Below, piece by piece: positions 45,344-53,335 of a stretch of DNA of 64,000 nt. This DNA is from Streptomyces abyssomicinicus (GTDB taxonomy: Bacteria > Actinomycetota > Actinomycetes > Streptomycetales > Streptomycetaceae). The notes under the pieces were generated by a model that did not search any database, was not told the origin of the DNA, and worked only from the letters and a program-made list of their open reading frames with translations. The stretch covers positions 1,536,751-1,600,750 of the forward strand of contig NZ_BBZI01000005.1 of the NCBI RefSeq assembly GCF_008974245.1, in the 5' to 3' direction. The translations under genes were made by a program, and so were the position numbers. Positions within the stretch are counted from its first letter, which is position 1. Every line of letters begins with the position of its first letter.

Positions 45344-45727
45344 TCAGTCCTCCTGCGGCCTGGCGGTGAGGTGGCCGGGGGCACGCGATCCGCCCCTCAC
45401 GGGCTCGCCCACGCCGCCCTTGACGGGCTCGCGCGAGCTCTTCGACAGCCTCACGCCCTTCGGGAGCGCGGCCCCCATGGTGCGCAGGGCGAGCAGCAGG
45501 GCGCCGATGTCGTCCAGGTACACCGGGTCCGGGACCAGGTCGGCGGGCAGCACCAGGTAGGCGACCGCGCCCCAGAACACCCACTTCGGGCCCGCGGGCA
45601 GGCCTGCCCGCCGCAGCGCGCGGCGGGTGCGCACCAGCCGCAGCAGCAGCCGCACCGCGACCGCCAGCAGGACCAGGGCGACCACCACGACCGCCACGAT
45701 CAGTACCAGCGTCGTCCGCTCGTCCAC
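45344..45727 (-). CDS. DUF1232 (YkvA-like) membrane protein
   Basis: A 127-residue protein. A long N-terminal transmembrane helix (about 5-30) is followed by GPKWVFWGAVAYLVLPADLVPD and DDIGALLLALRTM, the DUF1232/YkvA signature. The C-terminus is basic and disordered. GTG 45727 has a GGAGG site six bases upstream. Function is unknown. It is convergent with catalase and lies 97 bases beyond the end of the oxidoreductase operon. Confidence 0.85.
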   Translation of the reverse strand: MDERTTLVLIVAVVVVALVLLAVAVRLLLRLVRTRRALRRAGLPAGPKWVFWGAVAYLVLPADLVPDPVYLDDIGALLLALRTMGAALPKGVRLSKSSREPVKGGVGEPVRGGSRAPGHLTARPQED

Positions 45728-45824
45728 CGAACACCTCCAGAGCGAGGAGGGCGGCGCGGACGCGACGCCCTCCCTCTCCAGCTTCCCCGACCGGCGGCCC
45801 GTACGGCCTCCCGCGTGGCCGAGG

Positions 45825-47951
45825 TCACGCCCGCCCGCGCTCCGGCGACCGCCGTGCCAGGGCGTCCAGGACGCGGTCGGGGGTCAGCGGCAGCTCCCGC
45901 ATCCGGACGCCCACCGCGTGATGGAAGGCGTTGCCCACGGCGGCGGCCGTGCCCACGATGCCGATCTCCCCGATGCCCTTGCCGCCGACGGGGTTGAGAT
46001 GCGGGTCGTCCTCCTCGATCCAGTGCGCCTCGACCGACAGCACGTCGGCGTTGACCGGCACGTGGTAGGCGGCGAGGTCCCGCTCGGCGAAGTCGCCGAA
46101 GGCCGGGTCCACCGTCGACCCCTCGGTGAGGGCCATCCCCAGGCCCATCACCATCCCGCCGACGAACTGCGAGCGGGCCGTGCGCGGATTGAGGATGCGC
46201 CCGGCCGCGTACACGCCCAGCAGCCGGTTCACCCGGACCTCGCCGGTGACGGTGTCGACGCCGACCTCGGCGAAGTGCGCGCCGAACGCGTGGCGGGCGT
46301 GATCGCTCTCCGCGTCGGCGGTGCCCGCGGTGTCGGCGTGCTCCTCCAGCCCGTCCTGGGGGAGCGGACCGCGGTGGACGGCGAGCCGCCGGGCCAGCCG
46401 GGTGCAGGCCTCGTGCACCGCCCAGCCCCAGGACGCGGTCCCGGACGAACCTCCGGCCAGGGGCGCGGACGGCAGGTCGCTGTCGCCGATCTCCATCCGC
46501 ACCCGGTCGCCGGCCGCGCCGAGCGCCTCGGCGGCGACCTGGCCCAGCACCGTGCGCGCCCCGGTGCCGATGTCGGTGGCGTTGGTGCGCACCACGAAGG
46601 TCCCGTCCGGCAGGGCACGCGCCGAGGCGGTGCTGGGCGAGACCAGCACCGGATAGGTGGCCGACGCCACACCGGTGCCGGTCAGCACCTGTCCGGCACG
46701 GCGCGCCCCCGGACGGGGGTCACGCTCCGCCCAGCCGAAACGGCGCGCGCCCTCGCGCAGGCACTCCACCAGGTGCCGGCTGCTGAACGGCTTCCCGGTG
46801 TCCGGTTCGGTCCGGCAGTCGTTGACCACCCGCAGCTCGACCGGATCCATGCCGAGGGCCTCGGCGAGCTCGTCCATCGCGGACTCCAGCGCGTACATCC
46901 CCGGCGTCTCGCCCGGGGCGCGCATCCACGAGGGCGTGGCGACGTCCAGCCGCGCCACGCGGTGCACGGTCCGGCTGTGCGGGGAGGTGTACATCGTCCG
47001 GCCCGGTACGGCCGCCTGCTCCACGAACTCCCGGACCCGGGAGGTGTGGGTGGTCACCTCGTGCACCAGCGAGCGGATCCGGCCGTCCGAGTCCGCGCCC
47101 AGCCGCACCCGGTGCAGCGTCGGCGCCCGGTGGCCGACCAGCTGGGGCAGGTCGCGGCGGGGCAGCGCGAGCGCCACCGGCCGTCCGGTGTGCAGCGCCG
47201 CCATCGAGGCCAGCACGACATCGGGGCGGGGCGTGCCCTTGGAGCCGAAGCCTCCGCCGACGTGCTCCGCGCGCACGGTGACGGACTCCTCCGGCAGCCC
47301 GAACATCGTGGCCAGCGTCTGGCGGACCTTGGTTGTGCCCTGGCTGGAGCAGTAGGCCTCCAGCCGCCCGTCGTCGGTCCACCGGGCGGTGGAGGCGTGC
47401 GGCTCCATCGGGTGGTTGTGCAGCGGCGGCACCCGGTAGGCGGTGTCCACGCGTACCGGGGCGGAGGCGAACGCGCCGTCCGGGTCGCCGTGCTCCCGTA
47501 GCCCGGGGTGGCCGCCGTTGGCCTTCTCCGGCACGTAGGCGTCGGGGCGGTCCGGCGTCAGCAGCACGTCGTGGTCCTCGGCCAGGTACTCCACGTCCAC
47601 CGCCCCGGCCCCTTCCCGGGCGGCCTCCAGGGTCTCGGCGACCACCAGGGCGACGACCCAGCCGCGGTGCGGGACGTGCGCGTCCTGGAGGACCGCCAGC
47701 GTGGGGTCGTCGGGCTCCGCCAGGCGTGGCGCGTTCTCGTGGGTGAGCACCGCCAGCACGCCGGGTGCGGCGAGGGCGGCGGAGGCGTCGACGCGGAGCA
47801 CGCGGCCGGAGGCCACCCGGGCGGTGACCGGCCAGGCGTGCGCCGAACCGGGCAGCCGGTGCTCGACGGCGTAACGGGCCCGGCCGGTGACCTTCTCCAG
47901 GCCCTCCCGGCGGATCAGCGGCGCGCCGAGCGCCGCGGGGGCGTCTGCCAT
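45825..47951 (-). CDS. paoC: Molybdenum-cofactor subunit of an aldehyde/xanthine oxidoreductase (PaoC-like)
   Basis: A 708-residue molybdopterin-binding subunit of the xanthine oxidase family. The N-terminal part has the a/b hammerhead (KVTGRARYAVE); AEHVGGGFGSKG is the first Moco loop, and GGKGIGEIGIVG near the C-terminus includes the catalytic Glu. The closest family I recognise is the periplasmic aldehyde oxidase PaoC/YagR, which oxidises aromatic aldehydes; no Tat signal is visible here, so the enzyme is probably cytoplasmic. GGAGGAA precedes ATG 47951. It is separated from the FAD subunit gene by 166 bases that contain a 13-bp tandem repeat. Confidence 0.9.
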   Translation of the reverse strand: MADAPAALGAPLIRREGLEKVTGRARYAVEHRLPGSAHAWPVTARVASGRVLRVDASAALAAPGVLAVLTHENAPRLAEPDDPTLAVLQDAHVPHRGWVVALVVAETLEAAREGAGAVDVEYLAEDHDVLLTPDRPDAYVPEKANGGHPGLREHGDPDGAFASAPVRVDTAYRVPPLHNHPMEPHASTARWTDDGRLEAYCSSQGTTKVRQTLATMFGLPEESVTVRAEHVGGGFGSKGTPRPDVVLASMAALHTGRPVALALPRRDLPQLVGHRAPTLHRVRLGADSDGRIRSLVHEVTTHTSRVREFVEQAAVPGRTMYTSPHSRTVHRVARLDVATPSWMRAPGETPGMYALESAMDELAEALGMDPVELRVVNDCRTEPDTGKPFSSRHLVECLREGARRFGWAERDPRPGARRAGQVLTGTGVASATYPVLVSPSTASARALPDGTFVVRTNATDIGTGARTVLGQVAAEALGAAGDRVRMEIGDSDLPSAPLAGGSSGTASWGWAVHEACTRLARRLAVHRGPLPQDGLEEHADTAGTADAESDHARHAFGAHFAEVGVDTVTGEVRVNRLLGVYAAGRILNPRTARSQFVGGMVMGLGMALTEGSTVDPAFGDFAERDLAAYHVPVNADVLSVEAHWIEEDDPHLNPVGGKGIGEIGIVGTAAAVGNAFHHAVGVRMRELPLTPDRVLDALARRSPERGRA

Positions 47952-47961
47952 GCGTTCCTCC

Positions 47962-48040
47962 GTGCGGTCGTTCGGTGCGGTCGTTCGGTGCGATGGTTCC
48001 GTGCGGTGGTCTTCGTGTGGTCGTTCCGTGCGGGCGTCCG
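47962..48040. repeat. Six degenerate tandem copies of a 13-bp repeat
   Basis: Copies begin at 47962, 47975, 47988, 48001, 48015 and 48028 with the core GTGCGGTCGTTC and variants such as GTTCCGTGCGG. The array lies between the FAD and Moco subunit genes, immediately upstream of the paoC ribosome site. The core is the reverse complement of the 13-bp array at 60618. Confidence 0.75.
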
Positions 48041-48117
48041 CGCGGTGGTGCCCGCGGTGGCGCCGTACGCGTGCGGGCGGTCCGTACGGTGGCGGGCCGC
48101 CCGGGCGGGCGGCACGG

Positions 48118-49110
48118 TCACCCGGAGTGCCGGGCGGCGAGACGGGTGAGGACGTCGACGGTCAGGGAGCGGGCCAGCGGCACCTTGTAGCCGTTGTCGC
48201 GCAGCGGCTCGGCCGCCGACAGCTCCAGCTCCAGCGCGTGCTCGAACGCGGCCCGGGTCGGGGCGGCGCCGGTCAGCGCCTCCTCCGCCCTGCGCGCCCG
48301 CCACGGCCGGTGCGCCACACCGCCCAGGGCGATCCCCACGTGGGCGACGACGCCGTCCGCGACCGACAGGACCACCGCGGCCGAGGCCAGCGCGAAGGCG
48401 TAGGACGCCCGGTCGCGGACCTTGCGGTAGGCGGACGGCAGACCGCGGGTGGCGGCGGGCAGCACCACGGCGGTCACCAGCTCCCCGGGCCGCAGCTCGG
48501 TGTCCAGCTCCGGACGGTCGCCCGGCAGCCGGTGGAACGCCTCCGCGGCCAGCTCGCGCCCGCCGTCGGTCCCGCGCAGCTCCACGCGGGCGTCCAGCGC
48601 CGCCAGCGCCACCGCCATGTCCGACGGATGGGTGGCGACGCAGTGCGGGGAGTGGCCCAGTACCGCGTGATCGCGGTGCACGCCCTCGCGGGCTCCGCAG
48701 CCGCTGCCGGGCTCGCGCTTGTTGCACGGCTTGGAGAGGTCCTGGAAGTACGGGCACCGGGTGCGCTGGAGCAGGTTCCCGCCGGTGGTGGCCGCGTTGC
48801 GCAGCTGACCGGAGGCGCCGGACAGCAGCGCCCGGGAAAGGGCCGGCCAGCCCTCCACGACCAGCGGGTGGGCCGCCAGGTCGCTGTTGCGGACGGTGGC
48901 GCCGACCCGCAGCGAACCGTCCGGCAGCTCCTCCACCGTGTCCAGCGGAAGCCGTGAGACGTCCACCAGCGCTTCCGGCCGTTCCACGCCCAGCTTCATC
49001 AGATCGACCAGATTGGTGCCGCCGCCCAGGTAGCGGGCGCCCGGCGTCGCCGCCCAGGCAGCGGTGGCCTCCTCGGCCGTGCGGGCGCGGACGTAGTCGA
49101 AGGTCCTCAC
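48118..49110 (-). CDS. paoB: FAD subunit of the aldehyde oxidoreductase (PaoB-like)
   Basis: A 330-residue flavin subunit. The FAD-binding segment is GARYLGGGTNLVDLMKLG (about 25-42) and TGGNLLQ. The stretch from about residue 115 with RTRCPYFQD, then CNKREPGSGC carries extra cysteines of the kind that bind the additional [4Fe-4S] cluster known in PaoB. Start GTG 49110 overlaps the stop codon of the iron-sulfur subunit gene (GTGA). Confidence 0.9.
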   Translation of the reverse strand: MRTFDYVRARTAEEATAAWAATPGARYLGGGTNLVDLMKLGVERPEALVDVSRLPLDTVEELPDGSLRVGATVRNSDLAAHPLVVEGWPALSRALLSGASGQLRNAATTGGNLLQRTRCPYFQDLSKPCNKREPGSGCGAREGVHRDHAVLGHSPHCVATHPSDMAVALAALDARVELRGTDGGRELAAEAFHRLPGDRPELDTELRPGELVTAVVLPAATRGLPSAYRKVRDRASYAFALASAAVVLSVADGVVAHVGIALGGVAHRPWRARRAEEALTGAAPTRAAFEHALELELSAAEPLRDNGYKVPLARSLTVDVLTRLAARHSG

Positions 49111-49643
49111 GGGATCACGTCCTCGACCGCCTCGACGATGCGCGGGTACGCCCCGCAGCGGCAGAGGTTGCCGCTCATCCGCTCGCGGATCTCCGACGCC
49201 CCGAGAGGCACCGGATCCCCCGCCCGCACACCGGGACCGGTCACCGCCGACGGGTGCCCGGCCGCCGCCTCGGCCAGCGCGCCCACGGCCGAACAGAGCT
49301 GCCCGGGAGTGCAGTAGCCGCACTGGAAGGCGTCCCGCTCCAGGAACGCCCGCTGCAGCGGGTGCGGCTCGCCGTCCGGGCCGGCCAGCCCTTCCACCGT
49401 GGTCACCTCGCTGCCGTCCAGGGTGACGGCGAGCAGCAGACAGCTGTTCACCCGCCGCCCGTCGACCAGTACCGTGCAGGCGCCGCACTGGCCGTGGTCG
49501 CAGCCCTTCTTGGCCCCGATCAGGTCCAGGTCCTCACGCAGCAGGTCCAGCAGCACCCGCCGGTTGTCGACCGTCAGCGTGTGCTCCCGGCCGTTGACCG
49601 TGAGGGTGGTGCGGGAGGCCGGGCCCATCGCGCGGCCGTTCAC
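49107..49643 (-). CDS. paoA: [2Fe-2S] subunit of the aldehyde oxidoreductase (PaoA-like)
   Basis: A 178-residue electron-transfer subunit. The plant-ferredoxin cluster is GAKKGCDHGQCGACTV; the second cluster is CGYCTPGQ followed by GNLCRCGAYPRIVEAV. Electrons flow from Moco through these to FAD. GTG 49643 overlaps the upstream DUF5709 stop codon (GTGA), and its own stop overlaps paoB, so the subunits are translationally coupled. There is no export signal. Confidence 0.92.
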   Translation of the reverse strand: MNGRAMGPASRTTLTVNGREHTLTVDNRRVLLDLLREDLDLIGAKKGCDHGQCGACTVLVDGRRVNSCLLLAVTLDGSEVTTVEGLAGPDGEPHPLQRAFLERDAFQCGYCTPGQLCSAVGALAEAAAGHPSAVTGPGVRAGDPVPLGASEIRERMSGNLCRCGAYPRIVEAVEDVIP

Positions 49644-50152
49644 CGGGACCGCTCGTCCTCGTCCGGGACCCGGTGCACCGCGGCCTCCTCGGCGGAGGCC
49701 GCGCCGCCGCTGATGCCGACGTCCTCCGCGATCATGTCCTTCTCCGCGTCCTCCCGCGCGCCCTCGTCCGGGGCCACCAGACGACCCGCGCGCTCCTCCC
49801 CGACCTGGTCGTCGAGGGGCTCGCCCTCGCCGCCCGGCAGGTCGCCCACCCCGTCGCCCTCCGCCGGGGGCTCGGAGACCGGGTCGGGCCGCTCCTCGGC
49901 CAGCCGCTCGTCGAGGGTCTCGCCCTCGCGCTGCTCACGGGCGGTGGTGCCGTGGCTGTCCACCCCCAGCGGCCGCTCCGGAGGCGAGTAGCCCTCGTCG
50001 TAGGGCTCGGTCTCCCGCTCGTCGAGGGTGTCCTCCGGGTCCAGGACGCCGTCGTCCTCGCGCCCCTCCGGGCCGTCCTGCGGCTGGTACACCTCGTCGC
50101 CGAACTCCTGGCCGCCGGCGTTCTCGTCCATCGCGTCACTCGGGTCAGTCAT
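49640..50152 (-). CDS. DUF5709 acidic protein, first gene of the oxidoreductase operon
   Basis: A 170-residue strongly acidic, hydrophilic protein. It matches DUF5709: FGDEVYQPQDGPEGREDDGVLDPEDTLDE, then PYDEGYSPPERPLG, and a tail with RAGRLVAPDEGAREDAEKDMIAEDVG. Such proteins are predicted to be mostly disordered and are of unknown function. Its stop overlaps the paoA start codon (GTGA), so it is translationally coupled to the oxidoreductase subunits. The ribosome site at ATG 50152 is weak. Confidence 0.82.
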   Translation of the reverse strand: MTDPSDAMDENAGGQEFGDEVYQPQDGPEGREDDGVLDPEDTLDERETEPYDEGYSPPERPLGVDSHGTTAREQREGETLDERLAEERPDPVSEPPAEGDGVGDLPGGEGEPLDDQVGEERAGRLVAPDEGAREDAEKDMIAEDVGISGGAASAEEAAVHRVPDEDERSR

Positions 50153-50365
50153 GGGGACCACGTATCCAGCCCCGGTCGGCTGACACCCCCCGGCCATGGC
50201 CGCCACCCGGACGCCCCGCCCCGCCGCGATCGATCATGACAAGGAACCGATCCCAATGCGTGCATGTTCCAAATGAAAATGCCAAAGCCCCGAACGGGGG
50301 GCGGCACATTCCGTAGTCTCTGGTCGCGTCCGCGGACAGATGAGCAGTGGGGGAGGGGATTCGGC

Positions 50366-50794
50366 GTGCCCGGAATCGACGAGAGCCTGCTGGAGGCCAT
50401 GCGGCTGCCGGGGGCACGGGGCGCCGCACTGGTCGACTGGATCAGCGGGCTCTCCCTGGGCGCGGCCGGCGAGGCGCCGGGCAGCGATCCGGACGCCGCG
50501 GCCGCCGAGGTCGCCGAGGTGGCCCGGATCAGTGCCGAGCACCGTGTGTTCGCCCCGGCAGGCGCCCTCCCGGGGGCGGGCGCGGGGCAGGGCGGGGCCG
50601 GTGACGCCGGCCAGGAGCCGCCGGTCGAGGACGTGATCGTGACCACCGCCTCGGCCTACCACGTCCTGCGCTTCGTGCCGACCGCCTTCGACAGCAGCGT
50701 CTGCCTCCACCTGTGGCTCGACCGCGCCGAGGGCAACCTCGCGATGGCCCGGATCCGGCTGGCGGAGGTCGTGGACCGGCTGGTGCTCGGATGA
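50366..50794 (+). CDS. Roadblock/LC7-like protein (first of a pair)
   Basis: A 142-residue soluble protein starting at GTG 50366 after GGGAGGGG. The start (DESLLEAMRLPGARGAALVDWISGLSLG) and end (FDSSVCLHLWLDRAEGNLAMARIRLAEVV) follow the roadblock/MglB pattern, the fold that in bacteria acts on MglA-type small GTPases; a variable Gly-rich loop sits between. Another roadblock gene follows in the same direction. Streptomyces often carry such genes in conservon-like sets, but no GTPase, kinase or DUF742 gene lies beside this pair. Confidence 0.75.
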   Translation: MPGIDESLLEAMRLPGARGAALVDWISGLSLGAAGEAPGSDPDAAAAEVAEVARISAEHRVFAPAGALPGAGAGQGGAGDAGQEPPVEDVIVTTASAYHVLRFVPTAFDSSVCLHLWLDRAEGNLAMARIRLAEVVDRLVLG

Positions 50795-50865
50795 GGCGGC
50801 CGGGACGGCCCCGCGCGGGCGGCCTCCCGGCCGGGACCGGGGGCACGGACGATCCGCCCGGTGCC

Positions 50866-50901
50866 GGCACCGGCGTCGGCACCGGCGTCGGCACCGGCGT
50901 C
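50866..50901. repeat. Three tandem 12-bp repeats
   Basis: GGCACCGGCGTC is repeated at 50866-50877, 50878-50889 and 50890-50901. In the frame of the following gene it would encode (GTGV)3, but it lies upstream of that gene's best start. Confidence 0.9.
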
Positions 50902-51006
50902 GGCGGCGCGGACGGCGCGGGCAGTGCGGGCGGCCGCCCCGACGGCGAGGCCGCGGACGCGGGAAGGGACGAAGGCGTTGACGGGCGAGGCGAAGGGAGC
51001 GGGCCG

Positions 51007-51573
51007 ATGACCGGCGCGGCAGGGATCGACGAGGCCGAGATCAGGGAGGAACTCCGCGGGCTGCGCTCGCGCGTGCCGGAGCTGACCGGGGCGATGCTGG
51101 CCAGCGCCGACGGGCTGGTACTGGCCCACGAGACACCCCCCGGCACCGAACCGGAAGGGCTCGCCGCGCTCACCGCCGCGGCCCTGGGCGTCGGCGCCCG
51201 TCTCTCCGACGCCGCCGCGCGCGGCGACTTCCGTGAACTGCTGGTCCGCGGCTCGGGCGGCTACGTCGCCACCTACGCCGCGGGCGGGACCGCGGTGCTC
51301 ACCCTGCTCGCCGGCGACCGGGTCAACGTCGGCCGGCTCCATCTGGAGGGACGCCGTGCGGGGCGTCGCCTGGCGGCCATGATGCCCGCCGCGCCCGTCG
51401 TCGAGGCGCGTCCGGGCGGCGGGCCCGCCGCCACCACCGTCCCCGCGGGCCGCGGCCCGGCCGGCGGGGACGAGCAGCCCGCGGCCCTCCCGGTCCGCTC
51501 ACCGGGGACCGCCCGCCCCGGAAGGCGGCCGGGCGGCGGACCCCGCTCCTCGGGCCCGCGGTCCACCGCCTGA
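51007..51573 (+). CDS. Roadblock/LC7 domain protein (second of a pair)
   Basis: A 188-residue protein. The roadblock domain (about 5-115) is clear: EIREELRGLRSRVPELTGAMLASADGLVLAHE, LGVGARLSDAAARGDFRELLVRGSGGYVATYAAG and LTLLAGDRVNVGRLHLEGRRAGRRLAAM. A Pro/Gly/Arg-rich tail follows. ATG 51007 has GAAGGGAG at good spacing. An in-frame ATG at 50791 overlaps the first roadblock gene's stop codon (ATGA) and would add 72 Gly-rich residues; coupling favours it, the ribosome site and domain boundary favour 51007. Confidence 0.85.
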   Translation: MTGAAGIDEAEIREELRGLRSRVPELTGAMLASADGLVLAHETPPGTEPEGLAALTAAALGVGARLSDAAARGDFRELLVRGSGGYVATYAAGGTAVLTLLAGDRVNVGRLHLEGRRAGRRLAAMMPAAPVVEARPGGGPAATTVPAGRGPAGGDEQPAALPVRSPGTARPGRRPGGGPRSSGPRSTA

Positions 51574-51575
51574 GC

Positions 51576-52523
51576 TCAGCCGCCCGGCCGCGGCCGGGCC
51601 AGCCAGGACGCCACGGCCTCCGTGATGGGCTGCCCCGTGTCCAGTTCGACGAAGGCGAACTGCCCGGACTGGTTGCACTCGAGGAACCACCAGGTCCCCT
51701 CGTGGTCCTCCGCGAAGTCGAAGGCGCCGTACGCGAGCCGGGCCGCGTCCAGATAGCCGCGCACGCCCGCCGCAACCCGGTGGGGCACGCCGACGGCCCG
51801 CCAGGCCCGGGTGGACGGGGCGAAGCGGACGTCCACGTCCTCCGGCGCCGCGTCGGGCGAGACCTCCTTCCGGGCGGCGAGCAGACGGTCGCCCACCGCC
51901 GTCAGGCGTATGTCGGCGCGTTTGACGACGAGCCGCTGCAGCAGCGTCGGCCCCAGCGCCACCGCGTCGAAGTCGGCGTCCGGGGCCACCCGGCTGGTGG
52001 GCACCACCAGCGGAGGGTCCTGCGGATGGGCGCCCGACACCGGCTTGACCACCAGGTCCCGGTACCGGCGGGCGAAGTCCCGTGCCGCGCCCGGCACCGT
52101 GGTGATCAGGGTCGCGGGCACGGGCAGCCCGCACTCCTGCGCCAGCCGCAACTGCCAGGGTTTGTGCCGCGCCAGGTAGGAGGCCTCGGGCGGATTCATC
52201 CAGCGCGCACCACTGCCCCGCAGCATGCCGTACAGCGCCTGTGTCGCCTCCTGGGTGAGCCAGGCCGACGCCTGCGCCCCGCCGCTGCCCGCGACCCCGG
52301 GGCGGCGAACCCAGACCGACCGCAGCGCGCCCAGCCCGACCCGGCGGTCGCCCACCGAGAGCGTGCCGCGCAGGCCTCCGTCGCCGTACTCCCCGGACAG
52401 GCCGACCGCTCCCGGAAGATCGGCCGGATCCAGGCGGACGACCCGGACCCCCCGTACGCGGAGCCGGTCCACCACCAGATCCGCCGTCACATCCTGTGTA
52501 CATGTCAGGATCAGTACGGTCAT
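51576..52523 (-). CDS. tgmB: ATP-grasp ribosomal peptide maturase (graspetide ligase)
   Basis: A 315-residue ATP-grasp ligase of the SAV_5884/TgmB type. It holds MTVLILTCTQDVTADLVVDRL at the N-terminus, a central ARHKPWQLRLAQECGLPVPATLIT (the start of the ATP-grasp domain), VVKPVSG (ATP lysine), and FDFAEDHEGTWWFLECNQSGQF, which has the metal-binding Glu and Asn. Such enzymes form ester or amide side-chain links between Ser/Thr/Lys and Asp/Glu of a precursor peptide. The precursor gene lies 24 bases upstream on the same strand. Its stop is two bases from the convergent roadblock gene. Confidence 0.92.
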   Translation of the reverse strand: MTVLILTCTQDVTADLVVDRLRVRGVRVVRLDPADLPGAVGLSGEYGDGGLRGTLSVGDRRVGLGALRSVWVRRPGVAGSGGAQASAWLTQEATQALYGMLRGSGARWMNPPEASYLARHKPWQLRLAQECGLPVPATLITTVPGAARDFARRYRDLVVKPVSGAHPQDPPLVVPTSRVAPDADFDAVALGPTLLQRLVVKRADIRLTAVGDRLLAARKEVSPDAAPEDVDVRFAPSTRAWRAVGVPHRVAAGVRGYLDAARLAYGAFDFAEDHEGTWWFLECNQSGQFAFVELDTGQPITEAVASWLARPRPGG

Positions 52524-52547
52524 CGCTACGCGTCCGCACCACCTCCG

Positions 52548-52745
52548 TCAGTCGTCGAAATGGGTCTTGGAACCGGCGGTGGAGGTGGTCGACCCCAGCT
52601 CGCGGAGCAGTGCGTGGTCGCGTACGGCCGGACGCCCGTCGTCGAGGACGTTCACCTGCAGGAGCGGGTCGTATCTGTAGGGCGGCGCGTGGGTGACCTG
52701 GGGATCCTCCGCCGGCCGGGCGTAGTCGAGGGCGAACATGCGCAT
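52548..52745 (-). CDS. tgmA: Graspetide precursor peptide
   Basis: A 65-residue peptide with a GGGAGA ribosome site before ATG 52745 (ATG 52739 is the alternative). The leader (MRMFALDYARP, then YRYDPLLQVNVLDDGRPAV) is that of ATP-grasp-targeted RiPPs. The last 15 residues, GSTTSTAGSKTHFDD, should be the core: six Ser/Thr and one Lys as donors and two terminal Asp as acceptors, so at most two links can form. It lies directly upstream of the ATP-grasp gene. There is no methyltransferase gene next to it. Confidence 0.88.
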   Translation of the reverse strand: MRMFALDYARPAEDPQVTHAPPYRYDPLLQVNVLDDGRPAVRDHALLRELGSTTSTAGSKTHFDD

Positions 52746-52976
52746 GGGTCTCTCCCTGGGACGGTCCGTCACCTTCTCCGTTCGGACACGACCCGCCCGG
52801 CGCTGCCACTCGGTCGCCGGGCGCTCCGCCTCCAGGGACTTATACGTGCCGGACCGGTGATTGGTTTCCTCACGCTCCGTAATCACCCGGGGAGGTGGCG
52901 CGAATAGTTGGTTTGCCGTGGCGTGTACGGATCATCCGAAGAAAGGACAGACAACCTGGATGACTGTGGAGGAATC

Positions 52977-53255
52977 GTGGGCATCATCGCCTGGATCCTG
53001 ATCGGCCTGATCGCCGGCGCCATCGCGAAGGCGCTGCTCCCCGGGCGCGACCCCGGTGGCATCATCATCACCATGCTGATCGGTGTGGTCGGTGGTCTGC
53101 TGGGCGGCTGGCTGGGCAAGGTCATCTTCGGCGTCGACTCGATCGACGGCTTCTTCGACCTGTCCACATGGGTGGCGGCCATCATCGGCTCGGTGATTCT
53201 GCTGCTGATCTACCGCGCCGTGACAGGTAACCGAAGCTCGCACCGCCACGCCTGA
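52977..53255 (+). CDS. GlsB/YeaQ/YmgE family small membrane protein
   Basis: A 92-residue membrane protein with three hydrophobic helices (GIIAWILIGLIAGAIAKALL, GGIIITMLIGVVGGLLGGWLG and WVAAIIGSVILLLIYRAV). The PGRDPGGI loop after the first helix is diagnostic for the family, called transglycosylase-associated; its role in stress is unclear. GTG 52977 has GGAGGAA four bases upstream, much better than any upstream in-frame start. A perfect terminator hairpin follows. Confidence 0.9.
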   Translation: MGIIAWILIGLIAGAIAKALLPGRDPGGIIITMLIGVVGGLLGGWLGKVIFGVDSIDGFFDLSTWVAAIIGSVILLLIYRAVTGNRSSHRHA

Positions 53256-53286
53256 CCCGACCGGACAGGCACGACCCTTTCCCATC

Positions 53287-53322
53287 GTCGGCGCCCGCAC
53301 CGTTCCCGGTGCGGGCGCCGAC
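53287..53322. terminator. Perfect terminator hairpin after the GlsB-like gene
   Basis: A perfect 15-bp stem (53287-53301 with 53308-53322) with a six-base loop, between two convergent genes. Confidence 0.85.
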
Positions 53323-53335
53323 GTGTGCGCACACG

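Noticed and set aside
50791..51006. Extended N-terminus of the second roadblock protein
   Set aside because: The added residues are low complexity with (GTGV)3, and the roadblock domain has its own ribosome site at 51007. It is kept as an alternative, not as the annotated start.
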